From Paenibacillus sinopodophylli (GTDB lineage: Bacteria; Bacillota; Bacilli; Paenibacillales; Paenibacillaceae), in assembly GCF_005930355.1 (NCBI RefSeq), contig NZ_VDBO01000002.1, positions 558,001 through 622,000 on the forward strand: a stretch of DNA of 64,000 nucleotides. The letters are read 5' to 3'. Both the position numbers and the translations under genes were made by a program. Of this stretch, positions 37,019 through 44,500 are shown one piece after another. The notes under the pieces are model-generated. The model saw only the letters and a program-made list of their open reading frames with translations. It was not told where the DNA came from and did no database searches. Position 1 is the stretch's first letter. Every line of letters starts with the position of its first letter.

Positions 37019-37897
37019 GTGCTGATCCATATTGGAAAAATAAGCGCATATGTCGTGATGCTTGTTTCTGTGTTGTTCCTTATACGAGAAGTACTGTATG
37101 TCAGGAGAAGAAGCCCACCACCGCTGCTGAAGCAGATTGCTTCATTTGCAGTCGGTCAACGTGGGAGAATGACAGATTTCTATCGCGATGAGAAGCTCGA
37201 TGCTGCATTCACCTTCGCTGGTTTTTTAAAGAGTGGTTCTGCTTGGCAGTACAAGTTTTATCGTGATTCGTTTTTTATAGCAGTCGTCATACTCTTACAT
37301 TTGTATTTTCTGCTCTATCAGTATTATCCGCTCAAGGCCATGCTCATGACAGGGATCTTGTATATGTTGACGCTCACCGGTATATCGTTTGCACCAGGAC
37401 GCCTTTTCTTGACCATGGCCGGTAAGGAGAGACAGAAGCTCAAAGGCGACGAAATCATTGATTTGTATATGTTGCTCTCCAACGATTATCAAGCCGAGGA
37501 TAATGAGCATTATCAGAGTGTATTTGCCAAGTTAACCGAGTTTAGAGTGTTTACGAAGGCGCTTCGTCCTGATCTAGATCGGCTGCTACTCGATTTACCT
37601 GTCATTGGCGCAAAAGCATTTAAAGATTTTGGACAGCGAGTGGGAACGAAAGAGGCAAAAACACTAGCTGACTTACTTGAAAAAATCAATGAATCGAATC
37701 CAGAAATGGCAGTGGATCTACTTGAAAAGAATTACGATACTTTTCTAGATTTTCGTAGGCAACGCCGAAAACAGCGTTTAAAGCTGAACGGTTATATCGG
37801 GTATACAGTGGTTTTTATGGCTATTATATCGGTTATTTATTTCGTCAACATGGCCACGAATGCATACAAAAACATTTTGTTAGGTGCACTGACTTAA
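37019..37897 (+). CDS. tadC: TadC-like membrane platform protein
   Basis: 292 residues; GTG three bases after the TadB stop. One N-terminal and two central membrane segments (FFIAVVILLHLYFLLYQYYP, MLMTGILYMLTLTGISFAPG), then a T2SSF-like helical domain with LEKINESNPEMAVDLLEKNY, and a C-terminal segment (YIGYTVVFMAIISVIYFV). Second half of the Tad platform. The pilin-like gene follows after a small GCCCT-GAA-GGGC hairpin. Confidence 0.8.
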   Translation: MLIHIGKISAYVVMLVSVLFLIREVLYVRRRSPPPLLKQIASFAVGQRGRMTDFYRDEKLDAAFTFAGFLKSGSAWQYKFYRDSFFIAVVILLHLYFLLYQYYPLKAMLMTGILYMLTLTGISFAPGRLFLTMAGKERQKLKGDEIIDLYMLLSNDYQAEDNEHYQSVFAKLTEFRVFTKALRPDLDRLLLDLPVIGAKAFKDFGQRVGTKEAKTLADLLEKINESNPEMAVDLLEKNYDTFLDFRRQRRKQRLKLNGYIGYTVVFMAIISVIYFVNMATNAYKNILLGALT

Positions 37898-37931
37898 AAA
37901 AAGCCCTGAAGGGCCAGAGGAGATTATTCGA

Positions 37932-38093
37932 ATGGAAAAAGCACTTGCAACAGTTATCTTAGTAGCCGCAACTCTTGTCTTGATTGGATTAACTATATTC
38001 TCGGATGATGGTACATTTGGCGATGCAAAGACACAAAAGGATCGCGCACATGCGATTAATAACAGCGTGACTATTCCAACACAGCTGCCATAA
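37932..38093 (+). CDS. Flp-like small pilin candidate
   Basis: 53 residues; ATG after AGAGGAG. A hydrophobic N-terminal helix starts almost at Met (ALATVILVAATLVLIGLTIF) and a short hydrophilic tail follows (SDDGTFGDAKTQKDRAHAIN). Position right after TadC and before minor subunits, small size and a following terminator hairpin all fit the major Flp pilin. It lacks the leader with Gly before Glu that prepilin peptidases normally cut, and no prepilin peptidase is encoded in the cluster. So processing is unclear. Confidence 0.65.
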   Translation: MEKALATVILVAATLVLIGLTIFSDDGTFGDAKTQKDRAHAINNSVTIPTQLP

Positions 38094-38104
38094 AAAGGAG
38101 GGTG

Positions 38105-38139
38105 GCCAGCATGTCTCTAAGGACATGCTGGCGTTTTTT
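38105..38139 (+). terminator. Post-pilin terminator/attenuator overlapping a leader peptide
   Basis: GCCAGCATGTC (38105-38115) pairs perfectly with GACATGCTGGC (38122-38132) around a 6-nt loop, followed by GTTTTTT. It would raise pilin mRNA relative to downstream genes. A ten-codon frame is translated through it. Confidence 0.82.
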
Positions 38140-38143
38140 ATGA
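38111..38143 (+). CDS. Ten-codon leader peptide within the hairpin
   Basis: ATG 38111 follows AAGGAGGG (38095-38102) with optimal spacing. It encodes MSLRTCWRFL, and its stop overlaps the ATG of the next gene (ATGA at 38140). The next gene has no ribosome site of its own, so coupling through this leader is likely. Ribosomes here would also open the terminator stem. Confidence 0.5.
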   Translation: MSLRTCWRFL

Positions 38144-38526
38144 AAACAGTCATTGCGTTTGTCATCTTGTCGCCATTCTTCTTATATTTTATGTTTCAGC
38201 CTGGTATTGAGCGAACTGTGCAGTATAAAGACCAGGTACTGCAAAAAAAGGCATATGAAGCTGCACACTTAGCGTCACTGGAGGGTAGGCTAACACCTGA
38301 GATCAAAACCAAAATTATTGATCAATTAGCGGCGGTATATTTTGATCGCGATAAGATTCAGTTAACGGGTACAACTGCTACAGTTGCTCGTGGTGAGCAA
38401 ATTGAGATTACGCTGCGGTATCCGCAAGGCACAACTCAGATTTTTAATTTGTTTGGACGTGACGAGGCAAGAGATTACTATTATCCGATTGCCATTATGA
38501 GTGAGCATATCGAGGAACGGTCATGA
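38140..38526 (+). CDS. TadE-like minor pilus protein
   Basis: About 128 residues from ATG 38140; an in-frame ATG at 38125 lies inside the terminator stem and is less likely. One N-terminal membrane helix (TVIAFVILSPFFLYFMFQPG) and a soluble domain with EITLRYPQGTTQIFNLFGRD. The layout is that of TadE/TadF-like pseudopilins. It overlaps the next gene by four bases. Confidence 0.6.
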   Translation: MKTVIAFVILSPFFLYFMFQPGIERTVQYKDQVLQKKAYEAAHLASLEGRLTPEIKTKIIDQLAAVYFDRDKIQLTGTTATVARGEQIEITLRYPQGTTQIFNLFGRDEARDYYYPIAIMSEHIEERS

Positions 38527-39005
38527 AATGGGTAATCATGATCCTGTTGTTGTCGCCAATCTTCTTTATTTATAGCGCTTGGAATCAGGATGAACATTTA
38601 CAGACGAAATTAAAAGCAAACCTAAAGGATGGCATGGATCTGGCCACGCATGATGCTTCCCTTCAGATTGTTGAAGAAGAGTTGGAGATGGGGAATATTC
38701 GCTTTGATCCCGTGGAGGCAGAACGAGTACTCAGACAATCGATGCAGACGTCCTTTAAACTAGACGGACTGCTGCAGCCGCTACCAGGAGGAATATGGCG
38801 GGATCCATTTGAGCTCGTGTGGTTTGAACGTGTAGAAACGGGAGTCTTCCCGCAGGTCTATCATAGTGGTCCACCTTATTATTACTCTGATACTCTCAAA
38901 GGTCCTGCTATCATTGCCATTGTGAAAGTGAAGCATCCACGCTATTACGGCGTTTCTGATGATATCACTTATGTTGTAGGCAGCAGTCACGAATACGTGA
39001 AATAA
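38523..39005 (+). CDS. Minor pilus-associated membrane protein, last of the Tad operon
   Basis: 160 residues with an N-terminal membrane helix (WVIMILLLSPIFFIYSAW) and a soluble domain (PLPGGIWRDPFELVWFERVE, KVKHPRYYGVSDDITYVVGS). It has the same plan as the preceding protein and starts inside its last codons. Probably a minor subunit or tip protein; no named family. Confidence 0.58.
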   Translation: MKWVIMILLLSPIFFIYSAWNQDEHLQTKLKANLKDGMDLATHDASLQIVEEELEMGNIRFDPVEAERVLRQSMQTSFKLDGLLQPLPGGIWRDPFELVWFERVETGVFPQVYHSGPPYYYSDTLKGPAIIAIVKVKHPRYYGVSDDITYVVGSSHEYVK

Positions 39006-39033
39006 ATGAATCGATCACGAAGGAGCTGGCGTT

Positions 39034-39339
39034 ATGCGAATTAAATCAAACGAAACGTTTGATGGTGGCGGTAGGTGTATGCTGGTTGAATTGTTGGTGG
39101 AAGGTGGAGGATCTCTTCAATCCATTACCCTAACAGATGAATATATCGTAGGTCGGAAAATACCTTTTCAAACTGAAGATGGTCAGAAGGAGTATGACCA
39201 TCATGAAATTGTGCTATGGGAAGTATCAGATAAGCAATCACTGCATTATATTCCAGATGAAATAAAAGCAGAGGTATTGCAGGCTTATCAAGATTACCGT
39301 AAAAAATATCACTGTGACATCGATCTCACTAGGGTTTAA
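39034..39339 (+). CDS. Hypothetical small acidic protein
   Basis: 101 residues; ATG after GAAGGAG. Soluble, beta-rich start (MLVELLVEGGGSLQSITLTD) and a helical end with a single Cys (KKYHCDIDLTRV). No family recognised. It begins a run of small, phage- or plasmid-like genes after the pilus operon. Confidence 0.65.
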   Translation: MRIKSNETFDGGGRCMLVELLVEGGGSLQSITLTDEYIVGRKIPFQTEDGQKEYDHHEIVLWEVSDKQSLHYIPDEIKAEVLQAYQDYRKKYHCDIDLTRV

Positions 39340-39420
39340 AGGTTCTATAGGGGCTCATGTTCGTAAGCTTTTTGCAAGCACGAAACATTAACTGATGTGC
39401 TCAGGAATAGGAGGCTTACC

Positions 39421-39576
39421 ATGCCAATTGGAATTGAAGTGCATAATGGTATATATTTAGTTGCCGGTGGAATATGTGCAGCATGCAAGAAGGACTTCAA
39501 ACACTTATATAAATTAACCAGGTTTGCAGAATCGGATCCGCGCTGCTCCGGATGTATGGAAAAGCTCAAAAAGTAA
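39421..39576 (+). CDS. Small zinc-ribbon-like protein
   Basis: 51 residues; ATG after TAGGAGG. Two CxxC pairs (GICAACKKDF and DPRCSGCMEK) separated by 24 residues form a likely zinc ribbon. Such small proteins are frequent in phages and plasmids and may bind nucleic acid. Confidence 0.65.
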   Translation: MPIGIEVHNGIYLVAGGICAACKKDFKHLYKLTRFAESDPRCSGCMEKLKK

Positions 39577-39706
39577 TCATGATGTATGTCTGACTTTAAA
39601 CTTGAAAAAAGAAAAGATATACTTGTGTCAACAAATGCAATGGTCTCTCAACTTAACTGAGAAGTGTAGCAGGTAGTTGATCCTAAAAAAAGGCGGACAT
39701 ATTTTC

Positions 39707-40006
39707 ATGGAACATAAACAAAGCGTTGAAGGTCAGGAGATTAAAGTAAGGAATCCTAATTGGGGTGGAGCTCGTAAAGGGGCTGGAAGACAGGACGGGC
39801 CGAAGAAGCAAAAGCGGAAGCGTGTTCTGTCCCTTTACTTAACGGATGTAGAGTGGGCAGCACTTGAAAAAGTAGCAGCTGTGGAGCAGAAGAAGTTATC
39901 TACGCTTATTAACGAACACTTTGAGACACATGCAAGGGAACTTATTGCGAAGCATGACATTGGGCTATCCTTACAGAGCGAAAACACAAACAAAAATGGC
40001 GAGTAG
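39707..40006 (+). CDS. Small DNA-binding-like protein with GGARKGAGR motif
   Basis: 99 residues from ATG 39707. NWGGARKGAGRQDG is followed by a lysine-rich stretch and a ribbon-helix-helix-like region (RVLSLYLTDVEWAALEKVAA). The glycine-arginine motif is common at the start of phage small terminase and plasmid DNA-binding proteins. A terminator overlaps its stop codon. Confidence 0.62.
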   Translation: MEHKQSVEGQEIKVRNPNWGGARKGAGRQDGPKKQKRKRVLSLYLTDVEWAALEKVAAVEQKKLSTLINEHFETHARELIAKHDIGLSLQSENTNKNGE

Positions 40007-40036
40007 ACCTTAACGGTTTGCTCGTCATTTTTATTT
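39995..40036 (+). terminator. Terminator overlapping the preceding stop codon
   Basis: AATGGCGAG (39995-40003) pairs with CTCGTCATT (40021-40029), one G-U, followed by TTTTATTTT. The stop codon lies in the loop. Confidence 0.75.
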
Positions 40037-40040
40037 TCAA

Positions 40041-40111
40041 AAAAACCTCCATGTTTACAACTTGAATTAATGCTTCTATTATTCAAGTTAAGAAAACAAA
40101 TGGAGGTTTTT
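40041..40111. promoter_or_regulatory. Long hairpin that hides the ribosome site of the next gene
   Basis: CCTCCAT (40046-40052) pairs with ATGGAGG (40100-40106), GTTT with AAAC, and AACTTGAAT (40059-40067) with ATTCAAGTT (40081-40089). The right arm contains the GGAGG for the gene at 40115. With A and T tracts outside, it can also act as a terminator on either strand. Confidence 0.7.
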
Positions 40112-40114
40112 TAT

Positions 40115-40255
40115 ATGAATGAGATGAATCTAGCTGTTTTGGTGACAATCATCCTTTTTAATATGGTCTGTTTAGGTTTTATGTTATGGCCTGCAAGAAG
40201 AAATCGATTGAAAAGGCGTCAAACGCCAGTATTCATGGTTTATAAAGCTGAATAG
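40115..40255 (+). CDS. 46-residue single-pass membrane peptide
   Basis: ATG 40115 lies seven bases after TGGAGGT. One membrane helix (AVLVTIILFNMVCLGFMLWP) is followed by a basic tail (ARRNRLKRRQ). The ribosome site is sequestered in a 70-base hairpin, which points to translational control. Function unknown; a small toxin or holin-like role is possible. Confidence 0.55.
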   Translation: MNEMNLAVLVTIILFNMVCLGFMLWPARRNRLKRRQTPVFMVYKAE

Positions 40256-40292
40256 TCAGCGTCCAATTGAATGAGAAGGGTGGTATATATCG

Positions 40293-40385
40293 GTGAACGA
40301 GAATGTAAAAGCGTGGCTTAACAATCATATACCCGACCACGAAATACATCAGATATTAAAGATAAGGAATAGGCGGTGTATTTGA
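40293..40385 (+). CDS. 30-residue peptide
   Basis: GTG 40293 after GAAGGGTGG, at long spacing. Encodes a short basic peptide (VKAWLNNHIPDHEIHQILKI). Its stop overlaps the ATG of the next small gene (TGATG at 40383), which supports coupled translation. Weak call. Confidence 0.35.
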   Translation: MNENVKAWLNNHIPDHEIHQILKIRNRRCI

Positions 40386-40516
40386 TGGATCAAACGTTTT
40401 TAGTTGTAGTTACTTGGGTATACGGTGGTTTAAATGAAATATGGGTAACAGAAGAAGATTTTGAGAAGCTGGAACTCAGTTCATCTGTTGAAAGTATTCG
40501 GCGAAAAGAAACATAA
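40385..40516 (+). CDS. 43-residue peptide
   Basis: ATG 40385 overlaps the previous stop. Encodes a short beta-helix peptide (FLVVVTWVYGGLNEIWVTEE). The coding reading is supported by an upstream AGGCGG and the overlap. Function unknown. Confidence 0.4.
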   Translation: MDQTFLVVVTWVYGGLNEIWVTEEDFEKLELSSSVESIRRKET

Positions 40517-40647
40517 AAGACATACGCCTATATGTAAGTACAGACTGGTCATAGAAATATCATGAAATAAGTATCGATACGTAGAAAGCCTTGCATACAG
40601 CGATCCAAAAACCGTGACAATACGATCAATAGGGTGGTGAAAGAAAA

Positions 40648-42330
40648 TTGAATAGACGGCGTAAGTGGAGACGACAACAGGCTCTGAATATGGCAGTTGG
40701 TGAAAACCGCCGCCACTGGATCAAGACCCTCAACTCGGATAGTGAGTATTGGCGTGATGAAATTACCGTAGACAACTTTGCTGGAGGTGGTGGGGCCAGT
40801 ACCGGCTACGAGATGGCGACAGGTCGATCTGTAGAAGTAGCGATTAATCATGAACCTGCAGCTGTAGCCATGCATACGGTTAATCACCCGCTGACTCGGC
40901 ATTACTGTGAGGATGTTTGGGAGGTAGACCCTCGAACAGTGTATCCGGACAAGCGCATCGGATTGTTGTGGCTTTCTCCTGACTGCACTCATCATTCCAA
41001 AGCCCGCGGAGGCAAGCCACGCGAAAAGAAAATACGAGGACTTGCATGGATAGCTTTAAGATGGGCGGCAATTAGGAAACCACGGGTTATTATGCTGGAG
41101 AATGTGGAGGAGTTTCGGACTTGGGGGCCGCTGGATAAAGAGGGGCAGCCGATTAAATCACAATCAGGTAGAACCTTTCGAACATTTGTAAATGCGCTTC
41201 GTCGGCAGGGGTATGAGGTAGAATGGCGCGAACTTAGAGCCTGTGACTACGGAGCACCTACAATTCGTAAACGGTTTTTCTTGATCGCTCGTAGTGATGG
41301 TCGCCAGATTGTCTGGCCAGAGCCAACGCACGGTGCTCCGGATGCTACGGAGGTCATGGCTGGAAAGCGTCTGCCGTGGAGAACAGCCGCAGAATGCATC
41401 GACTGGTCAATCCCTGTTTCAAGCATCTTTGGTCGTAAGAAAGAACTTGCTGATAATACGAAGCGCCGTATTGCAAGGGGTGTTATGAAATTTGTCGTTA
41501 ACAATCCGGAACCGTTTATTATTCGGTTCACGCAATCTGGATTCGGTGGAGATGGTATGCAATACCGCATCGATCAGCCATTGACGACGATCATGACGAA
41601 GGCAGAACATGCACTCGTTGTGCCAACGTTAGTCAAACATGACGGCGGTAATGACAATGGACCAGGTAACTTGATTACCGATCCTCTGTCAACGATTACA
41701 ACGACAGATCACAATGCGCTAGTAACAGCATTCTTGACTCAGTACCACACGGAGACGACAGGTAATGGTATTCGCGGCCAATCACTGGGACAACCATTAC
41801 TGACGCAGGACACAAGCAATAGATATGGTCTAGTAGCAGCTAACCTGGTCAAATTTAGAGGTCAGAATACCGGTCAATGTATAGATACACCTTTACACAC
41901 GATAACTGCAGGCGGTAATCATCATGGACTCGTTTATGCATTTTTGACTGCCTACTATGGCAGCAGCGTGGGACAGGATCTCCATAACCCACTTGGCACC
42001 GTAACGACTCATGAGCGATTCGGACTTGTTTTAGTAAAGGTGGATGGTGTACTTTACGAAATCGTAGATATTGGAATGAGGATGTTGGAGCCTCACGAAC
42101 TCTACACGGCACAAGGTTTTCCGAAAAACTACATCATTAATGGTTATAACGTTAATGGTAGACCAGTGACTAAAGCTGCCCAAGTTGCAAGATGCGGAAA
42201 TTCAGTACCGCCGCAATTCACTAATGTACTTGTTCGAGCGAATCTTCCAGAGCACTGCATCGGATCGAGGAATAGACTTACTTTTGAACGATATACCGAG
42301 CAGATCGGACAACTTCAATTATCGATGTAA
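40648..42330 (+). CDS. Phage-type cytosine-5 DNA methyltransferase
   Basis: 560 residues; TTG after GGGTGGTGAAAG. Motif I VDNFAGGGGASTGYEM near residue 35, catalytic motif IV LSPDCTHHSKA, motif VI MLENVEEF, motif VIII-like CDYGAPTIRKRFFLIA, and late motifs RMLEPHELYTAQGFP and ARCGNSVPP. The target-recognition region holds about four degenerate tandem units of the form PLxTITTxxxHxLVxAFL. It modifies cytosine in DNA, with unknown specificity. No restriction endonuclease lies beside it, so it is probably an orphan enzyme protecting an element. Confidence 0.93.
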   Translation: MNRRRKWRRQQALNMAVGENRRHWIKTLNSDSEYWRDEITVDNFAGGGGASTGYEMATGRSVEVAINHEPAAVAMHTVNHPLTRHYCEDVWEVDPRTVYPDKRIGLLWLSPDCTHHSKARGGKPREKKIRGLAWIALRWAAIRKPRVIMLENVEEFRTWGPLDKEGQPIKSQSGRTFRTFVNALRRQGYEVEWRELRACDYGAPTIRKRFFLIARSDGRQIVWPEPTHGAPDATEVMAGKRLPWRTAAECIDWSIPVSSIFGRKKELADNTKRRIARGVMKFVVNNPEPFIIRFTQSGFGGDGMQYRIDQPLTTIMTKAEHALVVPTLVKHDGGNDNGPGNLITDPLSTITTTDHNALVTAFLTQYHTETTGNGIRGQSLGQPLLTQDTSNRYGLVAANLVKFRGQNTGQCIDTPLHTITAGGNHHGLVYAFLTAYYGSSVGQDLHNPLGTVTTHERFGLVLVKVDGVLYEIVDIGMRMLEPHELYTAQGFPKNYIINGYNVNGRPVTKAAQVARCGNSVPPQFTNVLVRANLPEHCIGSRNRLTFERYTEQIGQLQLSM

Positions 42331-42417
42331 TTAATATAGGGGGCATAAAGAGATAGTTCGAGTAGATAGTAAGTAAGAAATCTAAGGAGGTTCCACAGTG
42401 AAGGAGAGATCTACTTA

Positions 42418-42666
42418 ATGAATGACATTCTCTACAGCAAAATCTATTACGTGTTAAAAGAGGCTATGCCACAAGTCAACGAATCTTCTAATGGAGAAAA
42501 ACAGGCGGTTATTGAGAAATTGGTTGAACAGGGAAAAGCGGTAGGTCAGCCAGAGAGCGGCGGTAGTGGCAAGAGTTTCTTCGGCCAAAGATTAATGTTA
42601 GAGTTCTTTTCTCAGTACGATCAGGACAGCACCTACGAGAAGTTCGAAGTTCAAATCAAGATCTAA
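42418..42666 (+). CDS. Hypothetical small protein
   Basis: 82 residues; ATG after AAGGAGAG. Charged and soluble, with a glycine-rich middle (GQPESGGSGKSFFGQRLMLE) that resembles but is not a P-loop. An upstream six-codon frame (GTG 42400, after AAGGAGG) ends next to this ATG and may couple translation. No family recognised. Confidence 0.6.
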   Translation: MNDILYSKIYYVLKEAMPQVNESSNGEKQAVIEKLVEQGKAVGQPESGGSGKSFFGQRLMLEFFSQYDQDSTYEKFEVQIKI

Positions 42667-42707
42667 CTCGAAAATGTATTAAATTACATCAGGGGGCCGA
42701 TCCGAAT

Positions 42708-42800
42708 ATGAAAATGTGTAATGAATGTATGGAGCCATGCGAACAATGGGCCGATGATGAAGCGGAGTTGTGCGAACACTACGCTAACGAACGAGCGTGA
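42708..42800 (+). CDS. 30-residue Cys-containing peptide
   Basis: ATG 42708 with a weak GGGGG site. Encodes MKMCNECMEPCEQWADDEAE and ends CEHYANERA: a CxxC, then C and CxxH, as in a tiny zinc knuckle. Coding is plausible because other small Cys peptides lie nearby, but the evidence is thin. Confidence 0.35.
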   Translation: MKMCNECMEPCEQWADDEAELCEHYANERA

Positions 42801-42821
42801 ATAATGAAATACATGATGTAG

Positions 42822-42848
42822 AAAAGAAAAATCCTCCTTAACGGAGGA
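42822..42848 (-). terminator. Terminator of the 25-residue peptide gene
   Basis: On the minus strand TCCTCC pairs with GGAGGA around a five-base loop containing the stop, followed by TTTTTCTTTTC. Confidence 0.7.
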
Positions 42849-42915
42849 AGATTCCTGCAATAACAGCAATAATTGCAAGCGCAACTTTCGGCTGCATTTT
42901 AAATTTAATCTCCAT
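42838..42915 (-). CDS. 25-residue hydrophobic peptide, type I toxin-like
   Basis: Minus strand ATG at 42915, preceded by a near-perfect AAGGAGGTG. The peptide begins MEIKFKMQPKVALAIIAVIA and ends GIFLR: a charged start and a single membrane helix. The stop codon sits in the loop of a terminator hairpin (42822-42848), and a good promoter lies about 130 nt upstream. A short transcript with its own promoter, strong ribosome site and terminator is the usual form of Bacillus type I toxins, whose antitoxin is an antisense RNA. No antisense promoter was proved. Confidence 0.6.
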   Translation of the reverse strand: MEIKFKMQPKVALAIIAVIAGIFLR

Positions 42916-43041
42916 GCAGACAACACCTCCTTAGCGGGGAAGAACTTTACCGCTGAAGAAAACGGCAGTCCTCGCTGGGCGATTAGCATCGGTCCCGAAG
43001 GGTTGTAGTGAGTCTGTAAAAGTTATTGCTACGCTAAATTT

Positions 43042-43071
43042 AATTTACTCTATTCGTCCAATTATTGTCAA
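43042..43071 (-). promoter_or_regulatory. Promoter of the 25-residue peptide gene
   Basis: Minus strand TTGACA (43066-43071) and TAAATT (43042-43047) with an 18-bp spacer. It gives a leader of about 120 nt that can fold near the ribosome site. Confidence 0.55.
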
Positions 43072-43116
43072 TATAAAAACCGTCTGAATACTCAAATACA
43101 TGGGAGGAATTTCATA

Positions 43117-43512
43117 ATGTCTAAATACAAAAAAACAGTGAAAGTGACCGACCCAAATCACAATCTTTTCGGTCAGGAGCTTGCGGGCGCTCGAGTTTAC
43201 TTTGACATCCATCATACGGGTAATAGCCCCGACTTATATCTCATTGTTACGCCGAATGGCGAGCAACGCATTCTGTCTACGCAAATCGATGAAAAGCATT
43301 ATGACGACCAAGGCCGAGAGGAAGGCTTAAAGCGACTAGGCGCTAAGGTTGGTGATGTAGTTATGATAACAAGGAGTGGCAGTGGAAGCAGCAACGCGGG
43401 ATTCAGCACCAATGTACCTCATACTATCACGGCAATTTGCAAATACGGCGATGACGTGACTTTCGACAACGGCGAAGCGCGAATGTTCCGTCCGGACGTA
43501 GTGCAGGTTTGA
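43117..43512 (+). CDS. Hypothetical protein (131 aa)
   Basis: ATG after GGGAGGA. Soluble, beta-rich protein (YFDIHHTGNSPDLYLIVTPN, RLGAKVGDVVMITRSG). Two halves look like small barrels but no family is recognised. It is first in a set of closely spaced small genes with good ribosome sites. Confidence 0.68.
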   Translation: MSKYKKTVKVTDPNHNLFGQELAGARVYFDIHHTGNSPDLYLIVTPNGEQRILSTQIDEKHYDDQGREEGLKRLGAKVGDVVMITRSGSGSSNAGFSTNVPHTITAICKYGDDVTFDNGEARMFRPDVVQV

Positions 43513-43540
43513 ATATTAAAGAACATGAGGAGGAAAGGGA

Positions 43541-43690
43541 ATGTTTAAAATTCAATGTGAATGCGGAGCATCTAACGATATCGAGGCAGCGGAACACCTT
43601 GATATTGGTGATGTGGAAATAACGGTTGACCGTAATGGTAAACTCAAAATATTTTGTAATGAATGTAGCAATCAAGTTAAGTCCGTTTAA
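43541..43690 (+). CDS. Small zinc-ribbon-like protein (49 aa)
   Basis: ATG after GAGGAGGAAAG. CEC near residue 6 and FCNEC near residue 40 give a possible four-Cys zinc site flanking DIGDVEITVDRNGKLKI. Similar small proteins occur in phage genomes. Function unknown. Confidence 0.6.
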   Translation: MFKIQCECGASNDIEAAEHLDIGDVEITVDRNGKLKIFCNECSNQVKSV

Positions 43691-43734
43691 TCACGAACAT
43701 TCGCTGAATATTCAAGAACATAGGAGGGATTAGA

Positions 43735-43863
43735 TTGCTAGAGAAGATGAACAAGGAATGGTTCGAGCAGTTGGATAAATGGGTCTCCATGCTCCAAGAA
43801 GGCGAAAACGAATCAGTCATTGAAGAGATGCATGATCTGATTTGCGGTTATGAGCAATCTTGA
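43735..43863 (+). CDS. 42-residue acidic helical peptide
   Basis: TTG after AGGAGGGA. Encodes an amphipathic, acidic peptide (NKEWFEQLDKWVSMLQEGEN). Good ribosome site and tandem position support coding. Function unknown. Confidence 0.5.
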   Translation: MLEKMNKEWFEQLDKWVSMLQEGENESVIEEMHDLICGYEQS

Positions 43864-44007
43864 ATATCGAAGAACATGGGATGAGACGCGATGGCGCCAA
43901 GAGTTACGACTTCATATTGCTACGACAGGGCAGGACACTGGCAAAATAAATGTTATCAATCAGCGGCAAGAGGAGAGTACGAAAGAGAATAGGAGGATGG
44001 TTGGTTT

Positions 44008-44286
44008 ATGGGTTTTAAAATTACGAAGGATAACGTTCATACTGCTGCAGACGAGATAGCCTGGAACAAGACCGGCATGATATTTAAATGTACTTGCGAA
44101 GATCCGTTCCGTTATGCGGAAGGGACTCACGCGTTCCAGGTGCTGGACGATGACGGTAACATTTGCTTCGAAGGTGTATCCGATGATGATTCCTGTTTCT
44201 GCCCGTTAGATTGGTCTGAGCCACTTTGTGGATCTACAGAGATCCGGTACCAGGACGAGGAAACGAAAGAGTATAAAACCTTATAG
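44008..44286 (+). CDS. Hypothetical Cys-rich protein (92 aa)
   Basis: ATG after AGGAGGATGG. Contains six Cys (MIFKCTCEDPF, NICFEGVSDDDSCFCPLD, EPLC), possibly metal-binding. Acidic, soluble. Last plus-strand gene before a strong terminator. No family recognised. Confidence 0.65.
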   Translation: MGFKITKDNVHTAADEIAWNKTGMIFKCTCEDPFRYAEGTHAFQVLDDDGNICFEGVSDDDSCFCPLDWSEPLCGSTEIRYQDEETKEYKTL

Positions 44287-44351
44287 AAAATGGCGGTCGG
44301 AGTCTCTACTGAAGTGTATGAGGGGAGTTGAGATTGGAATATCGCCTAATC

Positions 44352-44387
44352 AAAAACCACACTTCTCTAGAGAAGTGTGGTTTTTTT
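44352..44387. terminator. Strong bidirectional terminator
   Basis: AAAAACCACACTTCTC pairs with GAAGTGTGGTTTTT around a short loop, followed by a run of seven T. It serves both the plus-strand small genes and possibly the minus-strand gene at 44501. Confidence 0.88.
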
Positions 44388-44500
44388 AAAAAAAGTATCT
44401 AGCCATTCCTCAAATCAGATCCTACCCACTCACTTATACGCAATTCACTAAATGTTTCATTAATGATTTGTTGTATACTGCATTCTAAACGCTATTATTT

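Noticed and set aside
38125..38139. ATG 38125 as start of the TadE-like gene
   Set aside because: It lies in the right arm of a terminator stem; ATG 38140 is coupled to the leader peptide stop.
40549..40995. Minus-strand frame of 148 codons at the methyltransferase start
   Set aside because: Antisense to motif I of the methyltransferase; no ribosome site or domain.
43850..44059. Plus-strand frame of 69 codons overlapping two small genes
   Set aside because: No ribosome site; overlaps the end of the gene at 43735 and the start of the better-supported gene at 44008; basic, phage-unlike composition.
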